NCBI GenBank assembly: GCA_017631705.1
Contig: JAGBSU010000209.1
Coordinates: 1-30,604, forward strand
From: Clostridia bacterium
GTDB lineage: Bacteria; Bacillota; Clostridia; Oscillospirales; Acutalibacteraceae
DNA length: 30,604 bases
Direction: 5' to 3'
Translations under genes and position numbers: made by a program
The notes under the pieces: generated by a model
What the model saw: the letters and a program-made list of their open reading frames with translations, nothing else
Database searches by the model: none
What the model was told of the DNA's origin: nothing
In this document: positions 7,085 to 17,091 of the stretch, piece by piece
Layout: each line of letters starts with the position of its first letter
How positions within the stretch are numbered: the stretch's first letter is position 1

Positions 7085-8650
7085 ATGTCGCCGGAAACTT
7101 TACAAATTCTGATTGCCATGGTTGCCTACATGCTGGTGGTTGTTATCATCGGTATTGTGTTTGCCAAACGGGCACAACAAAGTTCCAGCCACTTTTTCTT
7201 GGGTGGGCGTTCGTTAGGACCGTGGGTCGCTGCCATGAGTGCCGAAGCCTCGGACATGAGCGGTTGGCTTTTAATGGGCTTGCCCGGCGTTGCCTATTGG
7301 TGCGGCATTGCCGATGCGGCTTGGACAGCTATCGGTTTGGCTGTCGGTACATACTTTAACTGGTTAATTGTTGCCAAACGCTTACGCAACTATTCCGCAA
7401 CGTCGGGTGATTCGATTACGTTGCCGGAATTTTTCAGTAATCGTTTTCACGAGAAGAAAAAGGTATTGCTTGGCATTTCCGCCATCTTTATTTTGGTGTT
7501 CTTCACCGTGTACGCGGCAAGCTGCTTTGTGACGTGCGGTAAATTGTTCAGCACGTTGTTTGGTTTCTCGTATCATTCCATGATGATTGTCGGTGCACTG
7601 TTTGTTATTTTCTACACTTTTATCGGTGGTTTCTTGGCAGAAAGTGTTTCGGACTTCATGCAAGGAATTGTTATGATTTTTGCGTTGGTTGTTGTGGTGG
7701 TAACCGGTACGGTTCAAGCGGGCGGTATTGACGCGGTGCTCGAAAATGCTAAAGCCATTCCCGGTTATTTTTCGCTGACTTCCATGGCAACGCCGGTAAC
7801 CGATGCCAACAACGTTCAACAAGTGGTAAATGGTGTTCCGCAGTGGGGTGCCGCCGGCGGTTATGGTTTCTTGACGATTCTTTCGACCATGTCTTGGGGT
7901 CTTGGTTACTTCGGTATGCCGCAAGTTTTGTTGCGCTTTATGGCAATTCGCCGTGCCGACGAACTCAAACGTTCGCGCCGTATTGCTACGGTATGGGTTG
8001 TTGTTTCGTTGTTTGCCGCCGTGTTCATTGGTGTGCTCGGCAGAACGCTCTTCCCGGTGGAAAGTAATTTGCTTACTTCCGGCGGTGCAGAAAACGTGTT
8101 TATTACCTTATCCGGCGCTTTGCTGCCCGCTTTATTTGCCGGCGTGGTTATGGCCGGTATTTTGGCAGCAACGATTAGTTCTTCCGACTCCTATTTGCTG
8201 ATTGCCGCTTCGGCCTTTGCTAAGAATATTTACGGCGGCATGCTCAAAAAAGAAGCCAGCGATAAAATGATTATGCGTGCTTCTCGCATTGTGTTAATTG
8301 TGATTTCGTTGATGGGTATGGTGATTGCTTGGGACGAAAACAGTGTCATTTTCACCATCGTATCGTTTGCTTGGGCAGGATTTGGCGCCACCTTCGGTCC
8401 GGTGATGTTGTTCTCGCTGTTCTGGAAACGCATTAACCAAGCCGGTGCCATTGCCGGTATGTTGACCGGTGGTATCATGGTATTTGTGTGGAAACTGTGT
8501 CTCAAACCGCTCGGTGGTGTGTTCGGTATTTATGAATTGTTGCCGGCGTTCTTGTTGTCGTCGTTGGCGATTGTGGTGGTTTCCTTACTTACTGCACCGC
8601 CTGCTAAAGAAGTCCAAGAAGAATTTGAGGCCGTTAAACAACAGGGTTAA
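7085..8650 (+). CDS. putP: Sodium:solute symporter, PutP type
   Basis: A 521-residue polytopic membrane protein of the SSS family, most like sodium/proline symporters. Diagnostic stretches are the N-terminal FFLGGRSLGPWVAAMSAEASDMSGW, which contains residues of the sodium and substrate sites, and the later FYTFIGGFLAESVSDFMQG and MAGILAATISSSDSYLL. Hydrophobic segments repeat through to a C-terminal helix near LLPAFLLSSLAIVVVSLL, consistent with about 13 helices. The ATG at 7085 follows GAGGGG; in-frame sequence upstream lacks transmembrane content and is not used. It forms a single-gene unit between its own promoter and a strong terminator. Proline is the best substrate guess but is not proven by sequence. 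Confidence 0.92.
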   Translation: MSPETLQILIAMVAYMLVVVIIGIVFAKRAQQSSSHFFLGGRSLGPWVAAMSAEASDMSGWLLMGLPGVAYWCGIADAAWTAIGLAVGTYFNWLIVAKRLRNYSATSGDSITLPEFFSNRFHEKKKVLLGISAIFILVFFTVYAASCFVTCGKLFSTLFGFSYHSMMIVGALFVIFYTFIGGFLAESVSDFMQGIVMIFALVVVVVTGTVQAGGIDAVLENAKAIPGYFSLTSMATPVTDANNVQQVVNGVPQWGAAGGYGFLTILSTMSWGLGYFGMPQVLLRFMAIRRADELKRSRRIATVWVVVSLFAAVFIGVLGRTLFPVESNLLTSGGAENVFITLSGALLPALFAGVVMAGILAATISSSDSYLLIAASAFAKNIYGGMLKKEASDKMIMRASRIVLIVISLMGMVIAWDENSVIFTIVSFAWAGFGATFGPVMLFSLFWKRINQAGAIAGMLTGGIMVFVWKLCLKPLGGVFGIYELLPAFLLSSLAIVVVSLLTAPPAKEVQEEFEAVKQQG

Positions 8651-8659
8651 AAGCATATT

Positions 8660-8697
8660 AAAAACGCTCTTGTGTTTTGTAACACAAGAGCGTTTTT
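8660..8697. terminator. Bidirectional terminator, putP / secA operon
   Basis: A 17-bp perfect stem (8660-8676 with 8681-8697) and TTGT loop, with A-rich and T-rich edges. It serves the plus-strand putP and the convergent minus-strand lipoprotein gene. Confidence 0.92.
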
Positions 8698-8704
8698 CTT
8701 TTCC

Positions 8705-9397
8705 TTATCCGTCTAAAGCAGCGGGTTTCATTGTCGAGATTTGGAGGTACTGTTTGTTATTATTTTTCTTATCTACCAGCACCTTAAAAACCACACGGAG
8801 CGGGGTGACGGTAATATCTGTTCCAAACGGCTTATAGTCACCGGTTACCAGTTTTTCAAACGCGTTGGGCACCGGTTGTTCTACCCAAAATTCATCCGGC
8901 AACGTACAACGATGGAACTCTGCTTCGTGTGTGCCGTCTTTTTTAACAATGAGTTTTTGTAGTACCATTACATCACCGAAAAAGTCAATGCTATATTGTG
9001 TGAAAATTACTTTGTCGTTGGCAGGATTGACCATAGAGCAATCGGTATCAAAATCGGTAATGGTGTGAGCTAAATACTTTTCAGCCACTTCATTCAGTCG
9101 TTTTTTGGTAACACCTTCGGAAATGTCTTCGCCTAAGCCTCGGGACAAATATACGAATGCAAAGGTGATGACATCTTCGTCGGAATAGTTACCGTTTTTG
9201 TCTGATTCCAAATGTTTGATGCCATATAACTCCAAAAAATAATCGAAGTAATATTGCCGCAGTTCATTAAACTTGGCATGGGAGTAGTCGTACGTGCCGG
9301 CAGTTAATCCGTCGGGGGAAGCGCCTTTGTTGCGAGAACAACCGGAAAGCCCCAGCAACAGACAACAAGACAACAGGATAGCAATAACTCGTTTCAT
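8705..9397 (-). CDS. Hypothetical lipoprotein
   Basis: A 230-residue secreted lipoprotein. MKRVIAILLSCCLLLGLSGC is a classic type II signal with the lipidated cysteine at residue 20. The mature part begins with a short Ser/Gly/Asn-rich linker and a YDYSHAKFNELRQYYFDYF segment; the C-terminal half looks beta-rich. No enzyme motif or named family is recognised. The ATG follows GGAGAGG. It lies 30 bases after ychF on the same strand and ends against a strong bidirectional terminator, so it is probably the last gene of a secA-ychF-lipoprotein transcript. The function is unknown. Confidence 0.82.
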   Translation of the reverse strand: MKRVIAILLSCCLLLGLSGCSRNKGASPDGLTAGTYDYSHAKFNELRQYYFDYFLELYGIKHLESDKNGNYSDEDVITFAFVYLSRGLGEDISEGVTKKRLNEVAEKYLAHTITDFDTDCSMVNPANDKVIFTQYSIDFFGDVMVLQKLIVKKDGTHEAEFHRCTLPDEFWVEQPVPNAFEKLVTGDYKPFGTDITVTPLRVVFKVLVDKKNNNKQYLQISTMKPAALDG

Positions 9398-9427
9398 AGG
9401 ATTTCCTCTCCTTTTCGTTGTCGCAAT

Positions 9428-10525
9428 TTATACGTTAAAACGAAACAGCACGACATCGCCGTCTTGGATAACGTATTCTTTACCTTCCGAGCGAACCAAG
9501 CCTTTTTCTTTGGCGGCTGTCATGTTCCCGCAAGCCATTAAGTCGTCATAAGCGACAACCTCGGCACGGATAAACCCACGTTCAAAATCGGTATGGATTT
9601 TTCCGGCGGCACCGGGAGCTTTTGTTCCGCGCGTAATTGTCCAAGCGCGCGATTCGGTAGGGCCGGCGGTCAGATACGAAATAAGACCTAACAAATGATA
9701 GCTTTTTTGAATTAAGCGGTCCAGACCGGAATGAGATAATCCCAGTTCCTCCAAGAACAGACTTTTTTCTTCGGCACTCATGTCGGCAATATCGGCTTCC
9801 ATTTGAGCACAGATGGGAAGAACCTCGGCTTGCTCGGCTTCGGCAATTTCCGTTACTTTTTTATAATGTGGATTATTATCGATGCAACCGTCGGCAAAAT
9901 CGTTTTCACTCAAGTTAGCGGCATAAATAACCGGTTTGGCGGTAAGCAATTCCACGGTATCGATAATCGCTTTTTCTTCGGGCGACAATTCTACCGACCG
10001 TGCCGGCAAGCCTTGTTCTAATGTCGCATACACGCGGTTTAACACATCAAGCTCTGCTTGCAGGCCTTTATCCCCCTTTAATGCTTTTGTGGTGCGTGCA
10101 ATACGGCGTTCCACCATTTCCATATCCGAAAAAATGAGTTCTAAATTGATGGTTTCCATATCGCGTACCGGGTCAACGCTGCCGTCGACGTGGATGATAT
10201 CGTCGTCTTCAAAGCAACGCACGACATGTACAATAGCATCGACTTCGCGGATGTTGGCAAGGAATTTATTGCCCAAGCCTTCACCTTTGCTGGCACCCTT
10301 TACCAGACCGGCAATATCCACAAATTCAATTACCGCCGGAGTGGTTTTGGCGGAATTATACAGTTCTGTCAAACGGTCCAAACGCGTGTCGGGAACAGCC
10401 ACCACACCAACGTTCGGGTCAATGGTGCAAAACGGATAGTTGGCACTTTGCGCACCGGCATTGGTAATGGCATTAAACAAGGTGGATTTACCGACATTCG
10501 GTAACCCGACGATACCTAATTTCAT
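9428..10525 (-). CDS. ychF: Redox-regulated ribosome-associated ATPase/GTPase YchF
   Basis: A 365-residue Obg-family P-loop protein of the YchF/OLA1 type, full length for the family. The N-terminal G domain has GLPNVGKST (residues 6-14) and the DIAGLVKGASKGEGLGN switch II region. The G4 position reads NLSE instead of the usual NKxD. This is the known YchF signature, associated with ATP preference. A helical insertion and a C-terminal TGS domain (about 280-364, including SRAWTITRGTKAPGAAGKIHTDFE) follow. The family binds ribosomes and is linked to stress responses. It starts 15 bases after the secA stop, behind AAGGAG, and is clearly co-transcribed with secA. Confidence 0.97.
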   Translation of the reverse strand: MKLGIVGLPNVGKSTLFNAITNAGAQSANYPFCTIDPNVGVVAVPDTRLDRLTELYNSAKTTPAVIEFVDIAGLVKGASKGEGLGNKFLANIREVDAIVHVVRCFEDDDIIHVDGSVDPVRDMETINLELIFSDMEMVERRIARTTKALKGDKGLQAELDVLNRVYATLEQGLPARSVELSPEEKAIIDTVELLTAKPVIYAANLSENDFADGCIDNNPHYKKVTEIAEAEQAEVLPICAQMEADIADMSAEEKSLFLEELGLSHSGLDRLIQKSYHLLGLISYLTAGPTESRAWTITRGTKAPGAAGKIHTDFERGFIRAEVVAYDDLMACGNMTAAKEKGLVRSEGKEYVIQDGDVVLFRFNV

Positions 10526-10540
10526 AACTTTGTAATCTCC

Positions 10541-13289
10541 TTACTCTTGTGATTCACTTTTGCCGCAGCATTTTTTATACTTCTTACCGCTGCCGCAGGG
10601 GCAAGGGTCGTTTCGACCGATTTTTTCGCTTTCCTTTTTGCGAACGGTACGATTGGTATCGGTGCCGTCGCCGGAGGTGGCTATTGGTTTTGCTACTTGT
10701 TCGTGTTGCGGTGCTTCTTGCGTGCGCAGTTGAGCCGTAAGCATTAAGCGGGCAGTATCTTCACGAATCGCGGCAATCATACCGTCAAACATATCGAAAC
10801 CTTCTTTGCGGTATAACACCACCGGGTCATATTGGCCGTAAGCACGCAAATGAATACCGTTGCGCAGTTCGTCCATGTTATCAATATGCTCCATCCAATA
10901 GCGGTCTACGGTTTTAAGCAGAACCACGCGTTCCAATTGCCGCATGAGTTCTTCGCCGTATTCGGCTTCCTTTGCCTCATAAACCGACTCAGCAAAGCCG
11001 ACAAGTTCTTCGGTTAAATCGGCACGTTCTTTGTCTTCTAACTCTTGCGGTGTATAGCGCAAATCGTCTTTGGTAATCAACCAACCGGTATAATACTCAC
11101 GCAAGCCGTCCATGTTCCATTCGGTATGGTCTAAATCGTTGGCAGTATAACGGTTGACCGTGGTTTCGATAGATTCATGAATCATGCCCATAATGGAGGC
11201 ACGCACATTTTCACCGTTTAGTACCTTGTTGCGTTGGTCATAAATCAATTCACGCTGACGATTCATGACATCGTCATATTGCAGTACGTTGCGGCGAATG
11301 CCGAAGTTGCGTTCTTCTACACGGCTTTGCGCGGTTTCAATAGCGCGCGTCAGCATGCCGTTTTCAATGGGCGTGTTTTCGTCGACACCCAATACTTCCA
11401 TAATACTGTTCATGCGTTCACCGCCGAACAGACGCATTAAATCGTCGTCCATTGACAGATAAAAGCGTGTGGAGCCGGCATCGCCCTGACGACCGGAACG
11501 ACCGCGCAACTGATTGTCAATACGGCGAGATTCGTGACGCTCGGTGCCTAAAATAAACAAGCCGCCGGCTTGCTTAACTTCTTCTTCCTCGGCACGGATT
11601 TCCTCGCGGTATTTCTTTTCTAATTCTTGGAATGTTGCACGGGCAGATAAAATTTCCTCGTCGGTGGTTTCACCAAAACCGGTGGATTCTATAATCAGTT
11701 CTTCGGGAATACCCAAACGGCGCATTTCGGCTTTTGCTAAAAATTCCGCATTACCGCCGAGTTTAATGTCGGTACCGCGTCCTGCCATGTTGGTGGCAAT
11801 GGTAACAGCACCGGGTTTGCCGGCTTGGGAAACAATCTCCGCTTCTTTTTCGTGATGCTTAGCATTCAGCACTTCGTGCGGAATGCCGCGGTTTTTGAGC
11901 ATGCGGGACAGCTGTTCGGATTTTTCAATCGAAATGGTACCGACCAAAACCGGTTGACGGCGGGCGTGGCACTCGACGATTTGGTCGATTACTGCCTTGA
12001 ATTTTCCGTTTTCTGTTTTGTATACAACATCGGGATAGTCAATACGCACCATGGGTTTGTTGGTGGGAATTTCTACCACGTCCAGGTGATAGATTTGTTG
12101 GAATTCTGCCTCTTCGGTCAAGGCGGTACCGGTCATGCCTGAAAGTTTTTGATACAAACGGAAATAGTTTTGGAAGGTGATGGTTGCCAAGGTTTTACTC
12201 TCGCGTTCTACCTTTACTTTTTCCTTGGCTTCGATGGCTTGATGCAAACCTTCGTTATACCGCCGACCGAACATCAAACGGCCGGTGAATTCGTCAACAA
12301 TAATGACTTGTCCGTCTTTAACCACATAGTCCACATCACGGTGCATGACACCGCGTGCTTTGATGGCTTGATTGATGTGGTGAAGCAGAGTAACATGGTC
12401 GGGGTCCATTAGGTTTTCCACATGGAAATATTGTTCGGCTTTTTTGACACCGCTTTGTGTTAAAGTGGCGGTGCGTGCTTTTTCGTCCACAATGTAATCG
12501 CCGTCCACCGTATCCTGTTCGGCTTTGGTATCCATTTCTTTGGTTTTGAATAACCGCAGACCGGCGGCAAAGCGGTCTGCTTGGTTGTACAATTCGGTGG
12601 ATTTATCGCCTTGTCCCGAAATAATCAAGGGGGTACGCGCTTCGTCAATTAAAATGGAGTCCACTTCGTCTACCACGGCATAGTGATGGCCGCGTTGTAC
12701 TTTTTGGTCTTTATCAATGACCATATTATCCCGCAAATAGTCGAATCCCAACTCGTTGTTGGTGCCGTAGGTGATATCGGCGGCGTAGGCAGCTCGCCGT
12801 TCTTCATTTTTTTAAATCGTGCACAATCAAACCGACTGATAAACCGAGATAGCGGAAGACTTTTCCCATCCATTCGCTGTCGCGTCGTGCCAAGTAATCG
12901 TTGACGGTGACAATGTGAACACCGTTGCCGGTTAACGCATTAAGGTAGGCAGGTAGGGTGGCAACCAAGGTTTTACCCTCACCGGTTTTCATTTCGGCGA
13001 TGCGGCCTTGGTGTAAAATGATACCGCCGAGAATCTGCACCGGAAACGGACGCATGCCCAACACGCGGTCGCTAGCTTCACGGCAAACGGCAAAGGCTTC
13101 GGGTAGAATATCGTCTGTACTCTCACCGTTTGCCAAGCGGTCACGCAAGATGCCGGTTTGGGCCTTGAGTGTTTGTTCGTCCATGGAACGGTATACATCT
13201 TCTAACGCCAAAACGCTGTTACACAACGGGCGGATGCGTTTGATTTCACGGGCGCTGTAATCGCCGAATAAGGTCTTTAATATGCCCAC
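10541..13289 (-). CDS. secA: Preprotein translocase ATPase SecA, single-base frameshift
   Basis: SecA is the motor ATPase of the Sec translocon. The reading frame is broken. The N-terminal part runs 13289-12804 and includes the Walker A region MKTGEGKTLVA. The remainder continues one frame over, to 10541, with VDEVDSILIDEARTPL and the C-terminal zinc motif CPCGSGKKYKKCC. The break is at a run of seven A on the minus strand (12813-12807). With six A, the join would read HDLKNEERRAAYAADITYGT, which matches normal SecA, and the total would be 915 residues, the usual length. The GTG at 13289 is preferred as start because AGAGGTG lies seven bases upstream. SecA is essential, so a sequence error or slippage is more likely than true loss. 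Confidence 0.95.
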
Positions 13290-13328
13290 AACGGAACACC
13301 TCTTCAAAAGATAATTCTATACTAAGGT

Positions 13329-13357
13329 ATCATACCATAAAAAAAGCGATGTGACAA
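13329..13357 (-). promoter_or_regulatory. Promoter of the secA operon
   Basis: On the minus strand, TTGTCA (13357-13352), a 17-bp spacer, and TATGAT (13334-13329) with an upstream TGG extension. It lies 40 bases before the GTG start of secA. Confidence 0.78.
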
Positions 13358-13390
13358 GCAAAAAAGCAAGAAAAAGCGGTGCCTTTTCTG

Positions 13391-13440
13391 AACAAAAAGC
13401 GACGGTCTGCATGAAAATATGCAGACCGTCGCTTTTTGTT
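13391..13440 (-). terminator. Intrinsic terminator after htrA
   Basis: A perfect 22-bp stem (13391-13412 with 13419-13440) with a six-base loop and A/T-rich outer edges. It lies immediately downstream of the HtrA protease gene on the minus strand. Confidence 0.92.
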
Positions 13441-13445
13441 TTGAA

Positions 13446-14798
13446 TCAGTTACCTTTTGCTTCGCCGAGTTTGACGGTGATTTTTAGTTCTTGCACCTTA
13501 CGTCCGCTTGAGCGTAGCAATGTCAAGGTGACCGTGTCACCCACGTTATGCTGTGCCAGTTCAGCCCGTAGCTCGGCATAGTTTTCCACCGTCACCGAAC
13601 CGACGGCGACGATTAAATCACCGCGTTTCGCCTCGGTGTTTTTCAAAGCCGAGTCCGGCTCAATGGAGTAAATCAAAAATCCTTTGTAATAGGCATCGGA
13701 ATAAGTTTGACCGGTGATGCCCAACGAAACACGGCCGGTCACATAGCCCTTTTCCAGCAGGTCATCAATTACGGTCTTTGCTTCGTTAATCGGAATGGAG
13801 AAACCGATTCCCTCATAACCGCTGGCAACGATTTTTGCCGAATTAACGGCAATCACCTGACCGACGGCATTGAACAGCGGACCGCCCGAATTGCCGGGGT
13901 TGATGGCAGCATCAATTTGCAAACATTTAATGGAATAGCCGGTATCCTCATACACATCTCGTGCCAAGCCGGAAACGATACCTTGTGTGGTGGACCAGCC
14001 CATGCCGCCGGAGTTGCCAAGCGCAACCACGCGGTCACCCATTTGCAATTGGTCGGAATTGCCGAAGGTGGCAGGTTGTAAATCGGTAGCATTTACTTTA
14101 ATGACAGCCAAATCGGTAGAAGCATCGTACCCGACAACGGTTGCCTTTTCATATACGGTTTTATCGTAGGTGGTAACATCAATACGCGGATATGGGGTGT
14201 TGGTGTTTTCATCCACCACGCAATGCCAATTTGTAATAATGTAGCCGTCGGCGGTCATAACGATACCGCTTGCCACGCCGGACTGCACCTCTTGCTCGGT
14301 ATAACTTTGACCGAACGGAAAACCGTCCAGAGAGGAAGTGCTTTTGTAAACGGTGAGCAGCACGGTGCTGTTGATATTGTTTTGCACAATTTCCGTGGTA
14401 GATAGTCCCTGCGCATTTTCGTCCAACTCGGTGATAGTAACAGTTGGGGCTTGCGAGTTTTCCGAGAAATCGGGCAGTTCTTCAAAGCCTTTGAAGGGGT
14501 TGATGCCTTGATAAGACAGCACCAATACCACCGATAGAGCGGCAATGATAAGTGCACAGCAAGAGCCCAAGATGACTAATGCGATTTTGGTGCCGTTTCG
14601 TTTTTTACGCGGCGGTTTCGGTGGCGTAGATGTCGGCGTATTCCAACCGTAGGGATTATAAGCATACGGACTTGATGGCGGTTGGGAGGGCGGTGTCGGT
14701 TCCGATATCGTTGGTTCTTGTGCTTGCGGTTCGTTTTGCGGTGTTGTTTCCTCCGCTGTATCCGATTGATTTAAGGGAAATTGATTCCATTCGTTCAT
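13446..14798 (-). CDS. htrA: HtrA/DegP-like membrane-anchored serine protease
   Basis: A 450-residue envelope quality-control protease. Residues 1-65 are a cytoplasmic Pro/Gln/Ser-rich tail, followed by basic KPPRKKR and one membrane helix (about 71-95). The trypsin-like domain outside the membrane carries the triad H192 (NWHCV), D229 (ASTDLAV) and S304 (NPGNSGGP). A PDZ domain (about 355-445) ends the protein. The ATG follows AGGTGAGGA. It lies 73 bases after the histidine kinase on the same strand, resembling CssRS/HtrA or WalRK/HtrA gene neighbourhoods. The two-component system probably controls it or works with it (inference). A strong terminator follows. Confidence 0.95.
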   Translation of the reverse strand: MNEWNQFPLNQSDTAEETTPQNEPQAQEPTISEPTPPSQPPSSPYAYNPYGWNTPTSTPPKPPRKKRNGTKIALVILGSCCALIIAALSVVLVLSYQGINPFKGFEELPDFSENSQAPTVTITELDENAQGLSTTEIVQNNINSTVLLTVYKSTSSLDGFPFGQSYTEQEVQSGVASGIVMTADGYIITNWHCVVDENTNTPYPRIDVTTYDKTVYEKATVVGYDASTDLAVIKVNATDLQPATFGNSDQLQMGDRVVALGNSGGMGWSTTQGIVSGLARDVYEDTGYSIKCLQIDAAINPGNSGGPLFNAVGQVIAVNSAKIVASGYEGIGFSIPINEAKTVIDDLLEKGYVTGRVSLGITGQTYSDAYYKGFLIYSIEPDSALKNTEAKRGDLIVAVGSVTVENYAELRAELAQHNVGDTVTLTLLRSSGRKVQELKITVKLGEAKGN

Positions 14799-14871
14799 AC
14801 TACCATCCTCACCTTTCTTGGTCTATGTGTATTACTATACCGTGCTTTTGTGTCAGTTTCTTGAAAATTTC

Positions 14872-16332
14872 TCATTTTTTTTGTAAATCATCGGATTTTT
14901 CGTTCAAATTTTGTTCGGGAATCCAAAAAGAAAAGTCGCAGTATTCATTTTTTTGTGAACGAACGGTTATTTCACCGCCGTGAGCGTTAATGATACTTTT
15001 CACAATATACAATCCCAAACCTGTGCCGGTTTTATCCAAACCGCGGGAACGGTCACTTTTGTAAAACCGTTCAAAAATACGCGGTAATTCTTCGTCGGGA
15101 ATACCGATGCAGGTGTTGCGAACGGAGTAACCGACAATGCCGTGATTTTTTAAAGTGGACAAGGAAATTGTGCCGCCGCTTTCTGTAAATTTTACGGCAT
15201 TATCCAGCAAATTATACATTGCCTGCTGTAACAAATCGTAGTCACCGGTAATCAGCAAGTGTTCACAGCTGTCGACACCTTCGATGGTAATGTTTTTTTG
15301 TTCAATGCGTTGTTCAAAAAGAAACAAGGTGTTAAGAACTAAAGCGGTCAAATCAAAGGATACCGGATTGAGTTTCATTTGTCCGCTGTCAATACGGGAA
15401 AGGTCTAACATGGTGCGTACCAAGCGAGATAAGCGTTTGGTTTCGTCGGAAACAATTGTTAAATATTCTTCGTGCTTTTCCGGTGGAATGGTGCCGTCTA
15501 AAATACCGTCGACAAAGCCCGAAATGGTTGTCATGGGTGTACGCAAATCATGGGAAACATTGGCAACAAAACTACGACGCATTTCTTCTACCGAAGACAG
15601 TGCCACAGCCATGCCGTTGAGTGCCCCTGCCAATTCGGCTATTTCGTCTTGTCCGGTTACGGGCACGCGTGCGGAAAAATCGCCGCGACTGAACTGCCGT
15701 GTGGCAGCTGCCATTTGACGTAATGGCTTAACCATGCGGTAAGTCAGCAAATATAAAATGATAAAAGCAAACATCATCACCGACAAGCCTGAAAGAAAAA
15801 GGGCTTGCGTGTTATTCCAAATGTATTCTACCAAAGCATGTGCCGAAGAAAACACCAACACATAACCGATATGGTCACCGGAAAAGCTATACAATTTGAC
15901 ACCGGCACAATATTGATTATTATCGAACAAAGTCCCCAAACGGCTGACCGTAAAGAAATGGTCGTGTTGTAAGCCGCTGTGTACCGAGGAGGGAAGTGTT
16001 TTCCCCATGTGTGCGCAGGTTTCGCTGTCGGAACAAACCAAAATACGAAAAGAGGTATCGGTTACCAACACACCGCTGTCAATCGAAGAGCTCAAACGGG
16101 CTAACAAAGGGGAGAGTGTTTCGGGGATATAGTATTGACCGGCTCCGCCCTCCAACGTGCTGTCGGACACAAAAGCAGCAATATTTTGTACATGCTCGGA
16201 AAGCAAGGCTTCTTTATCCGCAATCCAATGGCGGCGTGCAAACAATGCTTGCACGCCGGTAAACAAGACGAAGAAAAGCGAAACAATCAGTGCCGTAGCC
16301 ATAAAATATTTTGAAAAGACACTCTTAAACAT
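14872..16332 (-). CDS. Membrane sensor histidine kinase
   Basis: A 486-residue sensor kinase. Membrane helices lie near residues 9-30 and 177-198, flanking a roughly 145-residue extracellular sensor region. A HAMP linker (YRMVKPLRQMAAATRQFSRG) follows. The HisKA domain has phosphoacceptor His261 in NVSHDLRTPM. The ATPase domain shows the N box DNAVKFT and the G box TGTGLGLYIV. There is no PAS domain. The ATG at 16332 overlaps the response-regulator stop by eight bases and follows GAGG; a TTG at 16350 is in frame but lacks a good site. It is the cognate kinase of the adjacent OmpR-type regulator. Its signal is unknown; envelope stress is suggested only by the neighbouring htrA. Confidence 0.95.
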   Translation of the reverse strand: MFKSVFSKYFMATALIVSLFFVLFTGVQALFARRHWIADKEALLSEHVQNIAAFVSDSTLEGGAGQYYIPETLSPLLARLSSSIDSGVLVTDTSFRILVCSDSETCAHMGKTLPSSVHSGLQHDHFFTVSRLGTLFDNNQYCAGVKLYSFSGDHIGYVLVFSSAHALVEYIWNNTQALFLSGLSVMMFAFIILYLLTYRMVKPLRQMAAATRQFSRGDFSARVPVTGQDEIAELAGALNGMAVALSSVEEMRRSFVANVSHDLRTPMTTISGFVDGILDGTIPPEKHEEYLTIVSDETKRLSRLVRTMLDLSRIDSGQMKLNPVSFDLTALVLNTLFLFEQRIEQKNITIEGVDSCEHLLITGDYDLLQQAMYNLLDNAVKFTESGGTISLSTLKNHGIVGYSVRNTCIGIPDEELPRIFERFYKSDRSRGLDKTGTGLGLYIVKSIINAHGGEITVRSQKNEYCDFSFWIPEQNLNEKSDDLQKK

Positions 16333-17023
16333 GGTTTTGTTTAACCTCAAACTTATATCCGACGCCCCAAACGGTTTTGAGCGTCCATTCTTCTGAAACG
16401 TCGTCTAATTTTTCGCGCAAGCGCTTAATATGCACGTCGACGGTACGGCTATCGCCGTAATACTCAAATCCCCAAACCTCGTCTAACAGTTGGTCGCGTG
16501 TATAAACGCGATTGGGATTGGATGCCAGATGATAGATAAGTTCCATTTCTTTCGGAGGCGTATCAATTTGTTTGCCGTCAACTCTCAATTCATAGTTTTC
16601 CATGTTGATATACAATTTGTCGTAAGTAACTTCTTTAACTTTCCCTTTTTCACCGATACCGGAACGACGCAACACGGCCTTTATTCGGGCGATAACCTCC
16701 TTGGTTTCAAACGGTTTGACGATATAGTCATCGGCGCCGAGTTCCAAGCCCAGCACTTTATCAAAAAGTTCGCCCTTGGCGGTGAGCATAATGATTGGGC
16801 ATTGCGATTTTTTGCGAATTTTTCGGCATACCTGCCAACCGTCAAGTTGGGGCATCATAATATCCAACAAAATCAAATCGGGGTTTTCCGTGTCGAATTT
16901 TTCAATGGCTTCCTTGCCGTCGTTGACGATAATAGGGGTATATCCTTCTTTCCCCAAATATAAGCGAAGTAATTCGCAAATGTTACTGTCGTCATCGGCA
17001 ATCATAATTTTTATGGTTTCCAT
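16325..17023 (-). CDS. OmpR-family response regulator
   Basis: A 232-residue two-domain regulator. The receiver domain has the acidic cluster D10-D12, phosphoacceptor D54 (LLDIMMP), T81 and K103 (KPF). The C-terminal winged helix is of the OmpR/PhoB type, with VYTRDQLLDEVWGFEYYGDSRTVDVHIKRLREKL as its DNA-binding part. All phosphorylation residues are present. The ATG follows AGGAGG. A TATACT -10-like hexamer at 17052-17047 lies just upstream, though its -35 is weak. It is the first gene of a regulator-kinase-htrA run and overlaps the kinase start, indicating translational coupling. Confidence 0.96.
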   Translation of the reverse strand: METIKIMIADDDSNICELLRLYLGKEGYTPIIVNDGKEAIEKFDTENPDLILLDIMMPQLDGWQVCRKIRKKSQCPIIMLTAKGELFDKVLGLELGADDYIVKPFETKEVIARIKAVLRRSGIGEKGKVKEVTYDKLYINMENYELRVDGKQIDTPPKEMELIYHLASNPNRVYTRDQLLDEVWGFEYYGDSRTVDVHIKRLREKLDDVSEEWTLKTVWGVGYKFEVKQNHV

Positions 17024-17091
17024 TACATATACCTCCTGTTTACATCAGTATAACAAGTTTTTGTGCTTGGAATATGAACAACTTTTTAACT

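Noticed and set aside
12751..13289. Two separate genes instead of one broken secA
   Set aside because: The two frames meet exactly at an A7 run. Together they give a normal SecA order of motifs and length, with no new start or ribosome binding site for the second part.
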